Source: CAJQND01 sp051010055 (lineage in GTDB: Bacteria; Pseudomonadota; Alphaproteobacteria; Rhizobiales; CAJQND01). Taken from it: 44,405 bases of DNA. Position numbers and translations under genes: made by a program. Location: contig JBPCVY010000106.1 of the NCBI GenBank assembly GCA_051010055.1, forward strand, positions 1 to 44,405, in the 5' to 3' direction. A model generated the notes under the pieces. It saw nothing but the letters and a program-made list of their open reading frames with translations. It did not search any database and had not been told where the DNA came from. Of the stretch, positions 1 to 7,843 are shown piece by piece; the first letter of the stretch is position 1; every line of letters starts with the position of its first letter.

Positions 1-34
1 ACCCAAACCCAATCGGTAAAAGAGACACCGGGTA

Positions 35-1132
35 ATGACGACTAGTACGGGCACGCCGTTGGTGCCGGGTAGCACCATCGGTATTTTAGGGGGCGGTCAG
101 CTTGGCCGCATGATGGCCATTGCTGCCGGCGAATTGGGCCTTAAGTGCCACATCTATTGCCCGGATGCGCAAAGCCCGGCCTTTGATGTGGCCAGCGCAT
201 TCACATGCGCACCTTATGAGGACGAGGCCGCTCTTTCTGCGTTTGCGGATTCGGTGGATGTGGTGACTTATGAATTTGAGAACGTGCCCGGCAAGACGGC
301 GTCGGTTCTCGGTGCAAAGGTTCCCGTGCGCCCTAACCCGGATGTGTTGAAGACAACGCAAGACAGGCTCATCGAAAAAACCTTCCTTGTTGAAAATGGA
401 TTTGCGGTTCCGCCATTTGCCAAAGTTGGTTCGGTTTCTGACCTTCAAGCAGCTCTTGCGGAAATCGGCGCACCGGCGGTTCTGAAAACCCGTACCCTTG
501 GATATGACGGCAAGGGACAAACCGTAGTTGATGCTGAAACGGTCCTCACCGAGGCGCTCGATGCCATTGGCAATGCGCTGGCAATCCTTGAGGCATTTAT
601 TGATTTGGCCTGCGAAGTGTCTGTCATCGCAGCACGCGGCGTCAATGGTGATATCGCCACCTACGACATTGCCGAAAATGTCCATGAAAATCACATATTG
701 CGCACCACCACCGTTCCTGCATCAGTGAGCCCGGAGCTGATGGACAGAGCGCGGGCAATCGGCCATAAGGTTGCAGAAGAGCTTGATTATATTGGCGTTC
801 TTGCTGTTGAGCTGTTCGTCACCGGTGATGGAAAACTGCTGGTGAACGAGATTGCCCCGAGGGTGCACAATTCTGGCCACTGGACACAGGATGCCTGTCT
901 CATCTGCCAGTTTGAGCAGCATATCCGCGCTGTGGCTGGCTGGCCGTTGGGCAGCACGGAGCGCCATTCCGACGTGGTAATGACCAATCTTTTGGGCGAT
1001 GAAGCCGAAAACTGGACTGCCCTTGCAGCGGAGCCAGGCGCGCGGTTTCATGACTACTGCAAGCGCGAGGCGCGCCCGGGAAGAAAAATGGGGCATATAA
1101 ACCGTCTTTTACCGCCAGAATCAGGCGTTTGA
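35..1132 (+). CDS. purK: N5-carboxyaminoimidazole ribonucleotide synthase (PurK)
   Basis: Cytoplasmic ATP-dependent enzyme of purine synthesis that carboxylates AIR with bicarbonate to N5-CAIR, the substrate of PurE. The 365-residue product has the family length. It opens with a nucleotide-binding loop (IGILGGGQLGRM, about residues 15-26) and continues as an ATP-grasp protein: TRTLGYDGKGQ near 152-162, ILEAFIDLACEVSVIAAR near 185-202, and the metal/ATP-binding NEIAPRVHNSGHWT near 271-284, which is very characteristic of PurK. The ATG at 35 is preceded by GAGACACCGGG, a usable but weak ribosome binding site. purE usually lies directly upstream in this class, and that would be outside the window. 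No terminator is obvious after the stop; 130 bases of non-coding DNA follow before rpsU. Confidence 0.96.
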   Translation: MTTSTGTPLVPGSTIGILGGGQLGRMMAIAAGELGLKCHIYCPDAQSPAFDVASAFTCAPYEDEAALSAFADSVDVVTYEFENVPGKTASVLGAKVPVRPNPDVLKTTQDRLIEKTFLVENGFAVPPFAKVGSVSDLQAALAEIGAPAVLKTRTLGYDGKGQTVVDAETVLTEALDAIGNALAILEAFIDLACEVSVIAARGVNGDIATYDIAENVHENHILRTTTVPASVSPELMDRARAIGHKVAEELDYIGVLAVELFVTGDGKLLVNEIAPRVHNSGHWTQDACLICQFEQHIRAVAGWPLGSTERHSDVVMTNLLGDEAENWTALAAEPGARFHDYCKREARPGRKMGHINRLLPPESGV

Positions 1133-1262
1133 CCTAGACTTACGGCAATCATTCTGGTATCTCACCTTCCAAACGTGCCCCGGAAACGGGTGCGGCGGTG
1201 GGCTTCGCCCGCAGCTTGAGCGGTTTCCAACTTTTACGACTTATAGGAACAGGACGAACTCT

Positions 1263-1484
1263 GTGCAGGTAATCGTACGCGACAACAATGTAGATCAGGC
1301 GCTGAAAGCCCTGAAAAAGAAAATGCAGCGGGAAGGTGTTTTCCGTGAAATGAAACTCCGCGGCCACTATGAAAAGCCGTCTGAAAAGCGTGCGCGCGAA
1401 AAGGCTGAAGCCATTCGCCGCGCCCGTAAGCTGGTGCGCAAGCGCATGCAGCGTGAAGGTTTGCTTCCTTCCAAACGCCGTTAG
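1263..1484 (+). CDS. rpsU: 30S ribosomal protein S21 (RpsU)
   Basis: Small basic protein of the 30S subunit, needed for base pairing between 16S rRNA and the mRNA leader. The 73-residue product matches alphaproteobacterial S21 nearly throughout (MQVIVRDNNVDQALKALKKK at the start, then the REMKLRGHYEKPSEKRAREK core and an Arg/Lys-rich tail). The start is GTG at 1263, preceded by AGGA at 1250-1256, and this start gives the family N-terminus exactly. The 130 bases upstream (1133-1262) hold no gene and presumably carry the promoter. The gene is monocistronic and followed by a strong intrinsic terminator. Confidence 0.97.
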   Translation: MQVIVRDNNVDQALKALKKKMQREGVFREMKLRGHYEKPSEKRAREKAEAIRRARKLVRKRMQREGLLPSKRR

Positions 1485-1525
1485 GCCATTTCTGGCTAAG
1501 CAAAGTTTTTCTTTGAAATTTCCTA

Positions 1526-1552
1526 ACCGGCAGCGCGGTGCTGCCGGTTTTT
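1526..1552 (+). terminator. Rho-independent terminator of rpsU
   Basis: A perfect 9-bp stem, ACCGGCAGC (1526-1534) and GCTGCCGGT (1540-1548), with a five-base loop is followed by a run of T ending at 1552. It lies 41 bases after the rpsU stop. Confidence 0.92.
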
Positions 1553-1607
1553 GCGTGCCCGGTTCCAGAGCAAAGTCCAACGCGTGTGAACCTTGCTCTG
1601 GAAAAAA

Positions 1608-2648
1608 TCAGGCTGCTTGCTTATGCATCAGGCCGCGGTTGACCAAGGTTTCTGCAATCTGCACCGTGTTGAGTGCAGCACCCTTGCGCAAATTGTCTGA
1701 CACAACCCAAAGGTTGAGGCCGTTCTCAATGGTGGCGTCTTCACGGATACGGCTGATGAAGGTGGCAAAGTCGCCGACACATTCAACCGGCGTTACATAG
1801 CCGCCATCTTCGCGTTTATCGACCACCAGGCAGCCCGGTGCTTCCCGCAAAATGCTGCGCGCCTCATCAGCAGTGACCGGTTTTTCAAATTCGATGTTCA
1901 CCGCTTCTGAGTGGCCAACAAACACCGGCACACGCACTGCGGTGGCGGTGAGCTTGATCTTGGGGTCAAGCATCTTCTTGGTCTCGGCCAGCAGCTTCCA
2001 CTCTTCCTTGGTGTAGCCGTCTTCCATGAAAGTATCGATGTGCGGGATCACGTTAAACGCGATCTGCTTGGTGAAGTTTTGCGGCTCCGGCGTATCGGTA
2101 ACAAAGATGCCCCTGGTTTGGGTCCACAGCTCTTCCATCGCCTCTTTGCCAGCACCTGATACGGACTGGTAGGTGGAAATCACAACGCGCTTCACCGAAA
2201 AGGCATCATGCAGGGGCTTCAACGCCACCACCAGCTGGGTGGTTGAGCAATTTGGGTTTGCAATGATGTTCTTGCGGTTGTTCTTCGCCATGTAGTTATT
2301 CAACACATCGGCGTTCACTTCCGGCACGATAAGCGGCACACCCTGGTCGTAACGCCAGCATGAGGAGTTATCGATAACAATGCACCCTTGAGCGCCGATT
2401 TTCGGGGCCCATTCCTTGGCCACGGTCGAGCCTGCCGACATCAAACAAAAATCAGTACCTGTAAAATCATACTGATCAAGTGTCTGGCACTTCAGCACCT
2501 TGTCTCCAAAGCTTACTTCGGTGCCCTGACTACGCCGAGATGCGAGCGGTATCACCTCATCTGCGGGAAATTCCCGTTCGGCCAGAATGTTCAGCATTTC
2601 CCGGCCAACATTGCCCGTAGCACCGGCAACTGCGATTTTGTAACCCAT
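1608..2648 (-). CDS. asd: Aspartate-semialdehyde dehydrogenase
   Basis: Reduces 4-aspartyl phosphate to aspartate semialdehyde, the branch point to lysine/diaminopimelate, threonine and methionine. The product is 346 residues. It begins MGYKIAVAGATGNVGREML, a Rossmann NADP-binding start. The active-site cysteine is C134 in NPNCSTTQL, and the substrate-binding region has VSGAGKEAMEEL and RVPVFVGHSEAVN. The open frame extends 19 codons further upstream, but the ATG at 2648 is chosen because an AAGGAA ribosome binding site sits 7 bases before it and the product then starts where the family does. It is a lone leftward gene, divergent from the terC homologue. Confidence 0.96.
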   Translation of the reverse strand: MGYKIAVAGATGNVGREMLNILAEREFPADEVIPLASRRSQGTEVSFGDKVLKCQTLDQYDFTGTDFCLMSAGSTVAKEWAPKIGAQGCIVIDNSSCWRYDQGVPLIVPEVNADVLNNYMAKNNRKNIIANPNCSTTQLVVALKPLHDAFSVKRVVISTYQSVSGAGKEAMEELWTQTRGIFVTDTPEPQNFTKQIAFNVIPHIDTFMEDGYTKEEWKLLAETKKMLDPKIKLTATAVRVPVFVGHSEAVNIEFEKPVTADEARSILREAPGCLVVDKREDGGYVTPVECVGDFATFISRIREDATIENGLNLWVVSDNLRKGAALNTVQIAETLVNRGLMHKQAA

Positions 2649-3027
2649 GTCAAAATTCCTTTTTCCGTCTCTCCCCAGGAGCAAAGGCTTGAATTTCAGT
2701 TTCAAGGCTTTGCCTCTCCGCCCGTTCTTTCCCGGGGAGAGTGTTCAGGAAGAAGAGGGCAGGGTTAGACGGTTGTCGTCTTTTTTGTGGTAGTGGTTTC
2801 CGGTTTCATTTTGCCGCACGTATCCGTCACCACTATTGCAGTGTTGCGACGTTCAATCGTGGCAAGGCGCAAGGCCATCGGCGTACTCTCCGAAAACTCC
2901 GATGCGGTTTATGTGCCGCGCGCACTCAAATGTCAATTGGCGATTGTTGTTGCATGCATCAGGTCCAATCGGGCAAACAAGCGCCGACGGGTTGCGCAAT
3001 CACTTCATTTGCCAGGAAATAATATTC
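2649..3027. other. 379-base intergenic region between asd and terC, no gene seen
   Basis: Divergent spacer that must hold the asd promoter and probably the terC promoter plus a long leader. Short open frames cross it, but none has a convincing ribosome binding site or recognisable protein. I looked for a manganese riboswitch of the yybP-ykoY type, often found before TerC-family genes. There is a GGGGAG at about 2735-2740, but I could not fit the rest of the conserved core. No clear terminator or repeat was seen. Confidence 0.5.
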
Positions 3028-3747
3028 ATGGAATGGATCTTTAGTGTAGAAATTTGGGCAAGTTTGTTGACCCTGACACTTCTGGAAGTGGTTCTCGGTA
3101 TCGACAATCTTGTTTTCCTGACAGTTGCAGCAAACGGCCTGCCGAAAGAGCAGCGGGTTTTCGTTCAGCGCCTCGGCCTTGCCGGCGCACTTGTCATGCG
3201 CATCGTGTTCTTGTCCATGGTGGTGTGGATTGCCGGGCTCAAGGCGCCCATATTTTCCATTGGCGATCACGCGGTCTCCTGGCGCGATATTATCCTCATA
3301 TCTGGTGGTTTGTTTCTTCTCTACAAGGGCACCCAGGAAATCCATGAAGAAGTGGAAGGCGGCTTTGAGGGCGCTGGGGTAACCGCCAAGACCACCATGT
3401 TTGCCGCCATCACCCAGATCATGATTCTTGATCTGGTGTTCTCACTGGATTCGATCATTACCGCCATCGGCCTCACCGACGTGCTGCCGGTGATGATTGC
3501 CGCTATCACCATCGCCATCGCCGTCATGATGTTTGCGGCAAAGCCGGTGGGTGAATTCATTGAAGAACACCCAACCACCAAAATGCTGGCTCTGTCGTTC
3601 CTGCTTTTAATCGGCGCAGCACTTGTCGCGGACGGGTTCCATTTCCACATTCCGCGCGAATATATCTATTTCGCGATAGCCTTTTCTCTCGGCGTGGAGG
3701 TGCTCAACCTTTTGGCAGGGCGTAAACAGAAAAAACCTAACAACTAA
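3028..3747 (+). CDS. TerC-family integral membrane protein, probable metal (Mn2+) exporter
   Basis: The 239-residue inner-membrane protein has about seven hydrophobic segments. Both signature acidic motifs of the TerC family are present: EVVLGIDNLVFL near residues 15-26, and LDLVFSLDSIITAIGL near 133-148. The polar DN and DS residues lie inside membrane segments, as expected for ion coordination. Characterised members export manganese, often during recovery from metal or envelope stress; tellurite resistance is only the historical name. The ATG at 3028 is chosen over in-frame starts up to 64 codons earlier because AGGAAA lies just before it and the family begins MEW/MEF. The 3' end overlaps the convergent leuB end by 4 bases, leaving no room for a terminator between them. 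Confidence 0.9.
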   Translation: MEWIFSVEIWASLLTLTLLEVVLGIDNLVFLTVAANGLPKEQRVFVQRLGLAGALVMRIVFLSMVVWIAGLKAPIFSIGDHAVSWRDIILISGGLFLLYKGTQEIHEEVEGGFEGAGVTAKTTMFAAITQIMILDLVFSLDSIITAIGLTDVLPVMIAAITIAIAVMMFAAKPVGEFIEEHPTTKMLALSFLLLIGAALVADGFHFHIPREYIYFAIAFSLGVEVLNLLAGRKQKKPNN

Positions 3748-4856
3748 GCGCTGGCCGCGTTCAGTTCTTCCAGAATTGCATCGCCCATACCTTGCGTACC
3801 GGTGAGCGTCATGCCGTCCTGCATGATGTCGCCTGTGCGCAGGCCCTTGGCGAGCACGGCGGCTATGGCGCCTTCCACCAAATCAGCAGCATCGGCAAGG
3901 GCGAACGAATAGCGCAGCGCCATGCCAAAGCTTGCAATCATGGCGATGGGGTTGGCTTCACCTTCACCGGCAATATCCGGCGCTGAGCCGTGTACCGGCT
4001 CATACATTGCCTTGCGCAAGCCTGTCTTTTCGTCCGGCAGGCCGAGCGAGGCCGAGGGCAGCATGCCCAGCGAACCGGTAAGCATGGCAGCAATATCAGA
4101 GAGCACATCACCAAACAGGTTGTCTGTCACCAGCACATCATACTGCTTGGGATTGCGCACAAGCTGCATGGCGCAGTTGTCGGCAAGCACGTGCTCAAGA
4201 CCCACATCCGGGTATTCGCGCTTATGTATCTGGGTCACCACCTCGTTCCACAAAACACCGGTTTTCATAACGTTGCGTTTTTCTGCGGATGCAACCCTAT
4301 TATTGCGGTTTTTGGCCAGATCAAATGCTACCCGTGCAATACGCTCAATCTCGTATGTATCGTAAACCTGGGTATCGATGGCGCGCTTTTGGCCATTGCC
4401 AATGTCGGTGATGGTTTTGGGTTCACCGAAATAAACTCCGCCAGTAAGCTCACGCACGATCAGAAGGTCCAGTCCTTCAACCACATCGCGTTTCAAGGAG
4501 GAAGCTTCCGCAAGGGCCGGATAGCATATCGCCGGGCGCAGGTTTGCAAAAAGCGCCAAGTCCTTGCGCAGGCGCAGAAGGCCTGCCTCGGGGCGCTGGT
4601 CGTAGCCGATATTGTCCCACTTCGGACCGCCCACGGCGCCGAAAATCACTGCATCTGCAGCTGTGGCTTTTTCCATATCTCCATCGGAAATGGACTCTCC
4701 ATGGGCATCATAAGCAGCCCCGCCCACAAGGCCTTCATCGATCTCGAAAGAAGCAATGCCGGAGGCGTTGAACCAGTCGATCACCCTGCTAACCTGAGCC
4801 ATCACCTCAGGGCCAATGCCGTCACCTGGAAGAAGGAATAGAGAATGTGTCGCCAT
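3744..4856 (-). CDS. leuB: 3-isopropylmalate dehydrogenase
   Basis: Oxidative decarboxylation of 3-isopropylmalate to 4-methyl-2-oxopentanoate with NAD, the third step of leucine synthesis; cytoplasmic homodimer. The 370-residue product has the family length. It shows LLPGDGIGPEVM at residues 7-18, the substrate arginines in the RLRKDLALFANLRP region, the metal site TDNLFGDVLSDIAAML, and the NAD-binding EPVHGSAPDIAG. The start is ATG at 4856. leuC and leuD are not in the window. Upstream on its strand lie 234 bases (4857-5090) without a gene, apart from a stem-loop near 5033-5073. The gene ends inside the last codons of the convergent terC homologue. Confidence 0.96.
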   Translation of the reverse strand: MATHSLFLLPGDGIGPEVMAQVSRVIDWFNASGIASFEIDEGLVGGAAYDAHGESISDGDMEKATAADAVIFGAVGGPKWDNIGYDQRPEAGLLRLRKDLALFANLRPAICYPALAEASSLKRDVVEGLDLLIVRELTGGVYFGEPKTITDIGNGQKRAIDTQVYDTYEIERIARVAFDLAKNRNNRVASAEKRNVMKTGVLWNEVVTQIHKREYPDVGLEHVLADNCAMQLVRNPKQYDVLVTDNLFGDVLSDIAAMLTGSLGMLPSASLGLPDEKTGLRKAMYEPVHGSAPDIAGEGEANPIAMIASFGMALRYSFALADAADLVEGAIAAVLAKGLRTGDIMQDGMTLTGTQGMGDAILEELNAASA

Positions 4857-5032
4857 AGCTCTGCTGCGCCCTTTATTACTGTTTTGCTGAAAGGCGTTTG
4901 CTTACCCGGCGCCGTGATTTTTTGCAAGGGCGATGAGGGGGTGGTGTCTTATCCTGCGGATCGGTGGTTGTTTTGATTTCGCTGCGCCGGGCCGCGCTTG
5001 CCGCCTTGTCGCGATGTCTCCGTATGTATCAA

Positions 5033-5073
5033 GATCAGCCCGCGCGAACAGGGGGAACGCGGCTAAGCTGATC
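5033..5073 (-). terminator. Strong stem-loop after the DUF1330 gene, possible terminator
   Basis: GATCAGC (5033-5039) pairs with GCTGATC (5067-5073), and inside it CCGCG (5040-5044) pairs with CGCGG (5058-5062), with a four-base bulge. It lies 17 bases past the stop of the leftward DUF1330 gene, where the operon should end. There is no clean U-tract on either strand, so it may stabilise an mRNA end rather than terminate. Confidence 0.4.
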
Positions 5074-5090
5074 GACTCAAAAACCCCGTG

Positions 5091-5378
5091 TTAAGCCCCG
5101 TCCACTAACACAAATTGCCCGTCGGCGGCGTTTTCACGTTCGGCGCGGGCGGTTTTGTATTCCGGCGAATCGTAAAAATTCTTAGCTACCTCAAAACTCG
5201 GAAATTCGATAACCACCACCCGGCGGTCTTCTTCTTCGCCTTCCAGTGTCACTGTTTCGCCGCCGCGTGCGATGAACTTGCCGCCATGTGCTGCGACTGC
5301 GGCCGGGGTAAGGGCCTTGTATTTTTCATATTGTTCCGGGTCGGTGACATTCACGCGCGCAATCAGATAAGCAGCCAT
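5091..5378 (-). CDS. DUF1330 domain protein
   Basis: The 95-residue cytoplasmic protein of the DUF1330 family (dimeric alpha/beta-barrel fold, ferredoxin-like) starts MAAYLIARVNVTDPEQYEKY. The family hallmarks are GGKFIARGGE near residues 33-42 and VVVIEFPSFEVAKNFYDSPEY near 54-74. The biochemical role of the family is unknown. The start ATG at 5378 has a good AGGAGAA ribosome binding site. It is the last gene of the leftward operon, 27 bases after the dehydratase gene. The context suggests an accessory role in amine or amino-acid breakdown, but nothing in the sequence shows a reaction. Confidence 0.88.
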   Translation of the reverse strand: MAAYLIARVNVTDPEQYEKYKALTPAAVAAHGGKFIARGGETVTLEGEEEDRRVVVIEFPSFEVAKNFYDSPEYKTARAERENAADGQFVLVDGA

Positions 5379-5405
5379 GTACGTTCTCCTGATGTTGGTT
5401 CAAGG

Positions 5406-6353
5406 TTAGTGGGAAACCAGTTTCGCAAGCTTTGCAAGTTCAACATTTGCCCCGCACATAATGACGCCAACCCGCTCGCCCTTCTCAGGTGCATAAGCCC
5501 CAGAAAGCAGCGCTGCGAGAGCTACAGCACCGCCGGGTTCAGTTGCCAGGCGCAGGTTCTGCCAGCACCAGACTTGGGCCTGCGTTATGGCTTCATCGGG
5601 CACCAGCGCAACATGGTCCACGAAGCTTTGCGCGATGGGAAACATCAAATCGCCAACACTTGCCGCGCCCAAACTGTCGGCGGCAACACCTTCAGGATGA
5701 ACCGTGGCCGGGTGTCCCGCCTCCAGCGCGGCGTGCAGCGCGCAAGAGGTTTCCGGCTCAACGGCAACAATTTTCGTGCGCCCACGATACCAGGCGGCAA
5801 CACCGCCAATAAGTCCTCCGCCGCCAACCGCCACCAGAAGCGTATCGAGCCCAGATGCCTGCCCTTCAAGTTCGAGGCCAACGGTGCCCTGGCCTTCAAG
5901 GGTTGAAACTTGGTCGTATGCATGGATGGTCAAGGCGCCACTTTCGGCCCGGAACGCCTGGCTTGCAGAGAGTGCATCCGCATAGCGTGCACCGGTGACA
6001 ATCACCTCTGCACCAAGGCGCTTGATGAGGTTCACTTTTGCCGGCGATGAGATTTCCGGCACATAGATGTGAGCGGGAACGCCCAGAGTGTGGGCCGCAT
6101 ATGCAACGGCTGCCCCGTGATTTCCGCCAGATGCGGCCACCACCCCTGCGCCAGGAACACTAACGCCAATGAGACTGTTGAATGCACCGCGCGGTTTGAA
6201 CGAACCGGCATGTTGCAGGCACTCTAGCTTCAGATGAACGGGGACATCATGGCCAAAGGGTCCACCGGAAACCTCAAGCACAGGCGTTTTCCGGATATAG
6301 GGTTTGATGCGCTCATAAGCGGTGCTGATTTGTTCTTGGGAGATTTCACTCAT
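5406..6353 (-). CDS. PLP-dependent threonine/serine dehydratase family protein
   Basis: Fold-type II PLP enzyme. The PLP Schiff-base lysine is K53 in SFKPRGAFNSL, a ligand loop ASGGNHGAA lies near residues 84-92, and the glycine-rich phosphate cradle is VAVGGGGLIGG near 171-181. The 315-residue length is that of single-domain (catabolic-type) threonine/serine dehydratases without the C-terminal ACT-like regulatory domain of IlvA. The expected reaction is deamination of L-threonine or L-serine to a 2-oxoacid plus ammonia. Related families such as serine racemase or hydroxyectoine-utilisation dehydratase cannot be excluded. Its ATG overlaps the stop of the upstream kinase fusion by 4 bases (ATGA), so translation is probably coupled. 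A PLP kinase next to a PLP enzyme makes metabolic sense. Confidence 0.85.
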   Translation of the reverse strand: MSEISQEQISTAYERIKPYIRKTPVLEVSGGPFGHDVPVHLKLECLQHAGSFKPRGAFNSLIGVSVPGAGVVAASGGNHGAAVAYAAHTLGVPAHIYVPEISSPAKVNLIKRLGAEVIVTGARYADALSASQAFRAESGALTIHAYDQVSTLEGQGTVGLELEGQASGLDTLLVAVGGGGLIGGVAAWYRGRTKIVAVEPETSCALHAALEAGHPATVHPEGVAADSLGAASVGDLMFPIAQSFVDHVALVPDEAITQAQVWCWQNLRLATEPGGAVALAALLSGAYAPEKGERVGVIMCGANVELAKLAKLVSH

Positions 6354-7843
6354 GCGTTGATTTCCATGCGAAGACCTTTGCCGTCGCGCTCGGGTTCATG
6401 GGGAAGGGTGATGTGCTCACCAACAAGAATACGCCAGGCGCTGAAAGCCGCAGCGCAAGCATCGAGAATGTCGTCAGGGCCAACTTTTGAGGCTGGCCAG
6501 GCAGGGTGTTCCAAATTTTCAATCGGAAAACCCGACTTGGCAAGAAGCCCGCGCCGGAATTCGAGCCCTTCAGGATTGGGCCGGCTTTTGATTTTCTTGG
6601 GCACTGGCAGGGAGGCCTTCCCGTTCATCGCCCAAAAGGCTGCTTCAGGGTGCACCTCGAAAACCCGTTCCTGAAGCGTTGGTGTAATAAGCGCATCGAT
6701 TTCACGCATCTTCGGAAAAAGCGCAAAACTCTGGCGCGATATTTTCCGGGGCGGGTCTGACAAGCCGAGATTGATTTCGCAAGCGGCGCGATAGTCGTCA
6801 CACATCACCGCATCGCGCGCGGGAATCGCAAACACACTTGATTGCCTGTCTCCGAGAACGGCCCTGACGGCACGCTCGCATTCTCTGCCAGACTTTGCCA
6901 TTTTTTCCGGAAATCCGATGGGCATATCCACACCAACGATTGCTGCATTGAGTTTGAGAACATCGGCAAACGTTTCACACAAATGGGCATGTGCTTTTTC
7001 TGCTCCGTTCCATAAAACCGCAAGCCAGCCGGCGGGGCATCCATCAACCCCGCACACCCGGGTTTTGCCACCAGCTTTCAGCACTTTGGCAAAATGCAAT
7101 ATGTCTTCACCAGCGCTGGCGGCGGCCACGTCTTCGAGAAGGCTGCTGGCTCTGCGGAACCCAGCATATGGCGGCAACCCCTTTGCCCGGAAATGGGTTA
7201 ACAGCGCTGCAAACAAATCCCCGGTGCCGTTTGGAATGCCGGGGAAGTATCTGGATTCTATGGAGCGGGACTTGCCGCACTCGATGAATAGATTGGTGAT
7301 GGTATTGGAAGTTTGCTCAGCAGATGTGACAATAACCGCCGGTGGCGCCAGTTTTGCAGCGCCTTCTTGAATGCCGGTGCTCCCTGAAAGCCATTCCAGT
7401 TCAAACCGGTTCGGCGTGATGATGTCTGCCAGCGGCACCAGCAAATCGCGCACGGCGGTTGCAGCATCTTCCGGGATATACAGCCCCTTATCGCTGTCGC
7501 CCATGACCGGGTCGCACAGGAACGGCACATCGGGCCTTAACGCCATGATTGCTGAGATGGTTTCAGCCGCAGCCTCAACATGGGCCGCGGAAGGAAAGTA
7601 GCCGGTCATCACGGCGTCCAGTTCCTTCAGCGCGCCGTCTTTTTCCAATGTCCCGGCAAATGCCCTGATGTCGTTCGACGGGAACTCGTGCACCGCCATG
7701 GCGCCATACTTGGGGCGGGTAGAAAGCAAAATGGTGGGCAGCGCCCAAACTTCATCGCCAAGCATTTCAAGGGCGGATGTGGTGAGCGAGCCGCCAACGC
7801 GCCCGCGCATAACTTGCGAGGTTATTGTGAGTAAGGTCGCCAT
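6350..7843 (-). CDS. Fusion of pyridoxal kinase (PdxY-like) and DUF429 domain
   Basis: A 497-residue protein with two separable domains. Residues 1 to about 258 are a ribokinase-fold pyridoxal kinase: the start SQVMRGRVGGSLTTSALEML aligns with PdxY/PdxK, CDPVMGD lies near 112-118, ITPNRFELEWLSG near 140-152, and the catalytic anion hole is PNGTGDLFAALL. From residue 262 it is a DUF429 protein (predicted RNase H-like fold): VCGVDGCPAGW at 263-273, VGVDMPIGFPE, RECERAVRAVLG and SSVFAIPARDAV, all typical. No stop, frameshift or linker repeat separates them. The expected kinase product is pyridoxal 5'-phosphate; the DUF429 role is unknown. It starts immediately after the oxidase stop (zero spacing, poor ribosome binding site) and overlaps the dehydratase by 4 bases. 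Confidence 0.85.
   Translation of the reverse strand: MATLLTITSQVMRGRVGGSLTTSALEMLGDEVWALPTILLSTRPKYGAMAVHEFPSNDIRAFAGTLEKDGALKELDAVMTGYFPSAAHVEAAAETISAIMALRPDVPFLCDPVMGDSDKGLYIPEDAATAVRDLLVPLADIITPNRFELEWLSGSTGIQEGAAKLAPPAVIVTSAEQTSNTITNLFIECGKSRSIESRYFPGIPNGTGDLFAALLTHFRAKGLPPYAGFRRASSLLEDVAAASAGEDILHFAKVLKAGGKTRVCGVDGCPAGWLAVLWNGAEKAHAHLCETFADVLKLNAAIVGVDMPIGFPEKMAKSGRECERAVRAVLGDRQSSVFAIPARDAVMCDDYRAACEINLGLSDPPRKISRQSFALFPKMREIDALITPTLQERVFEVHPEAAFWAMNGKASLPVPKKIKSRPNPEGLEFRRGLLAKSGFPIENLEHPAWPASKVGPDDILDACAAAFSAWRILVGEHITLPHEPERDGKGLRMEINA

Noticed and set aside
2836..3027. 64-codon N-terminal extension of the TerC-family protein
   Set aside because: The extension is not membrane-like, lacks a ribosome binding site, and the family starts at the methionine at 3028, which has AGGAAA in front.
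3744..3747. Four-base tail-to-tail overlaps (terC/leuB here, zapE/lysE-family at 19013-19016) as antisense control
   Set aside because: Short convergent overlaps are common in compact genomes and nothing further supports regulation.
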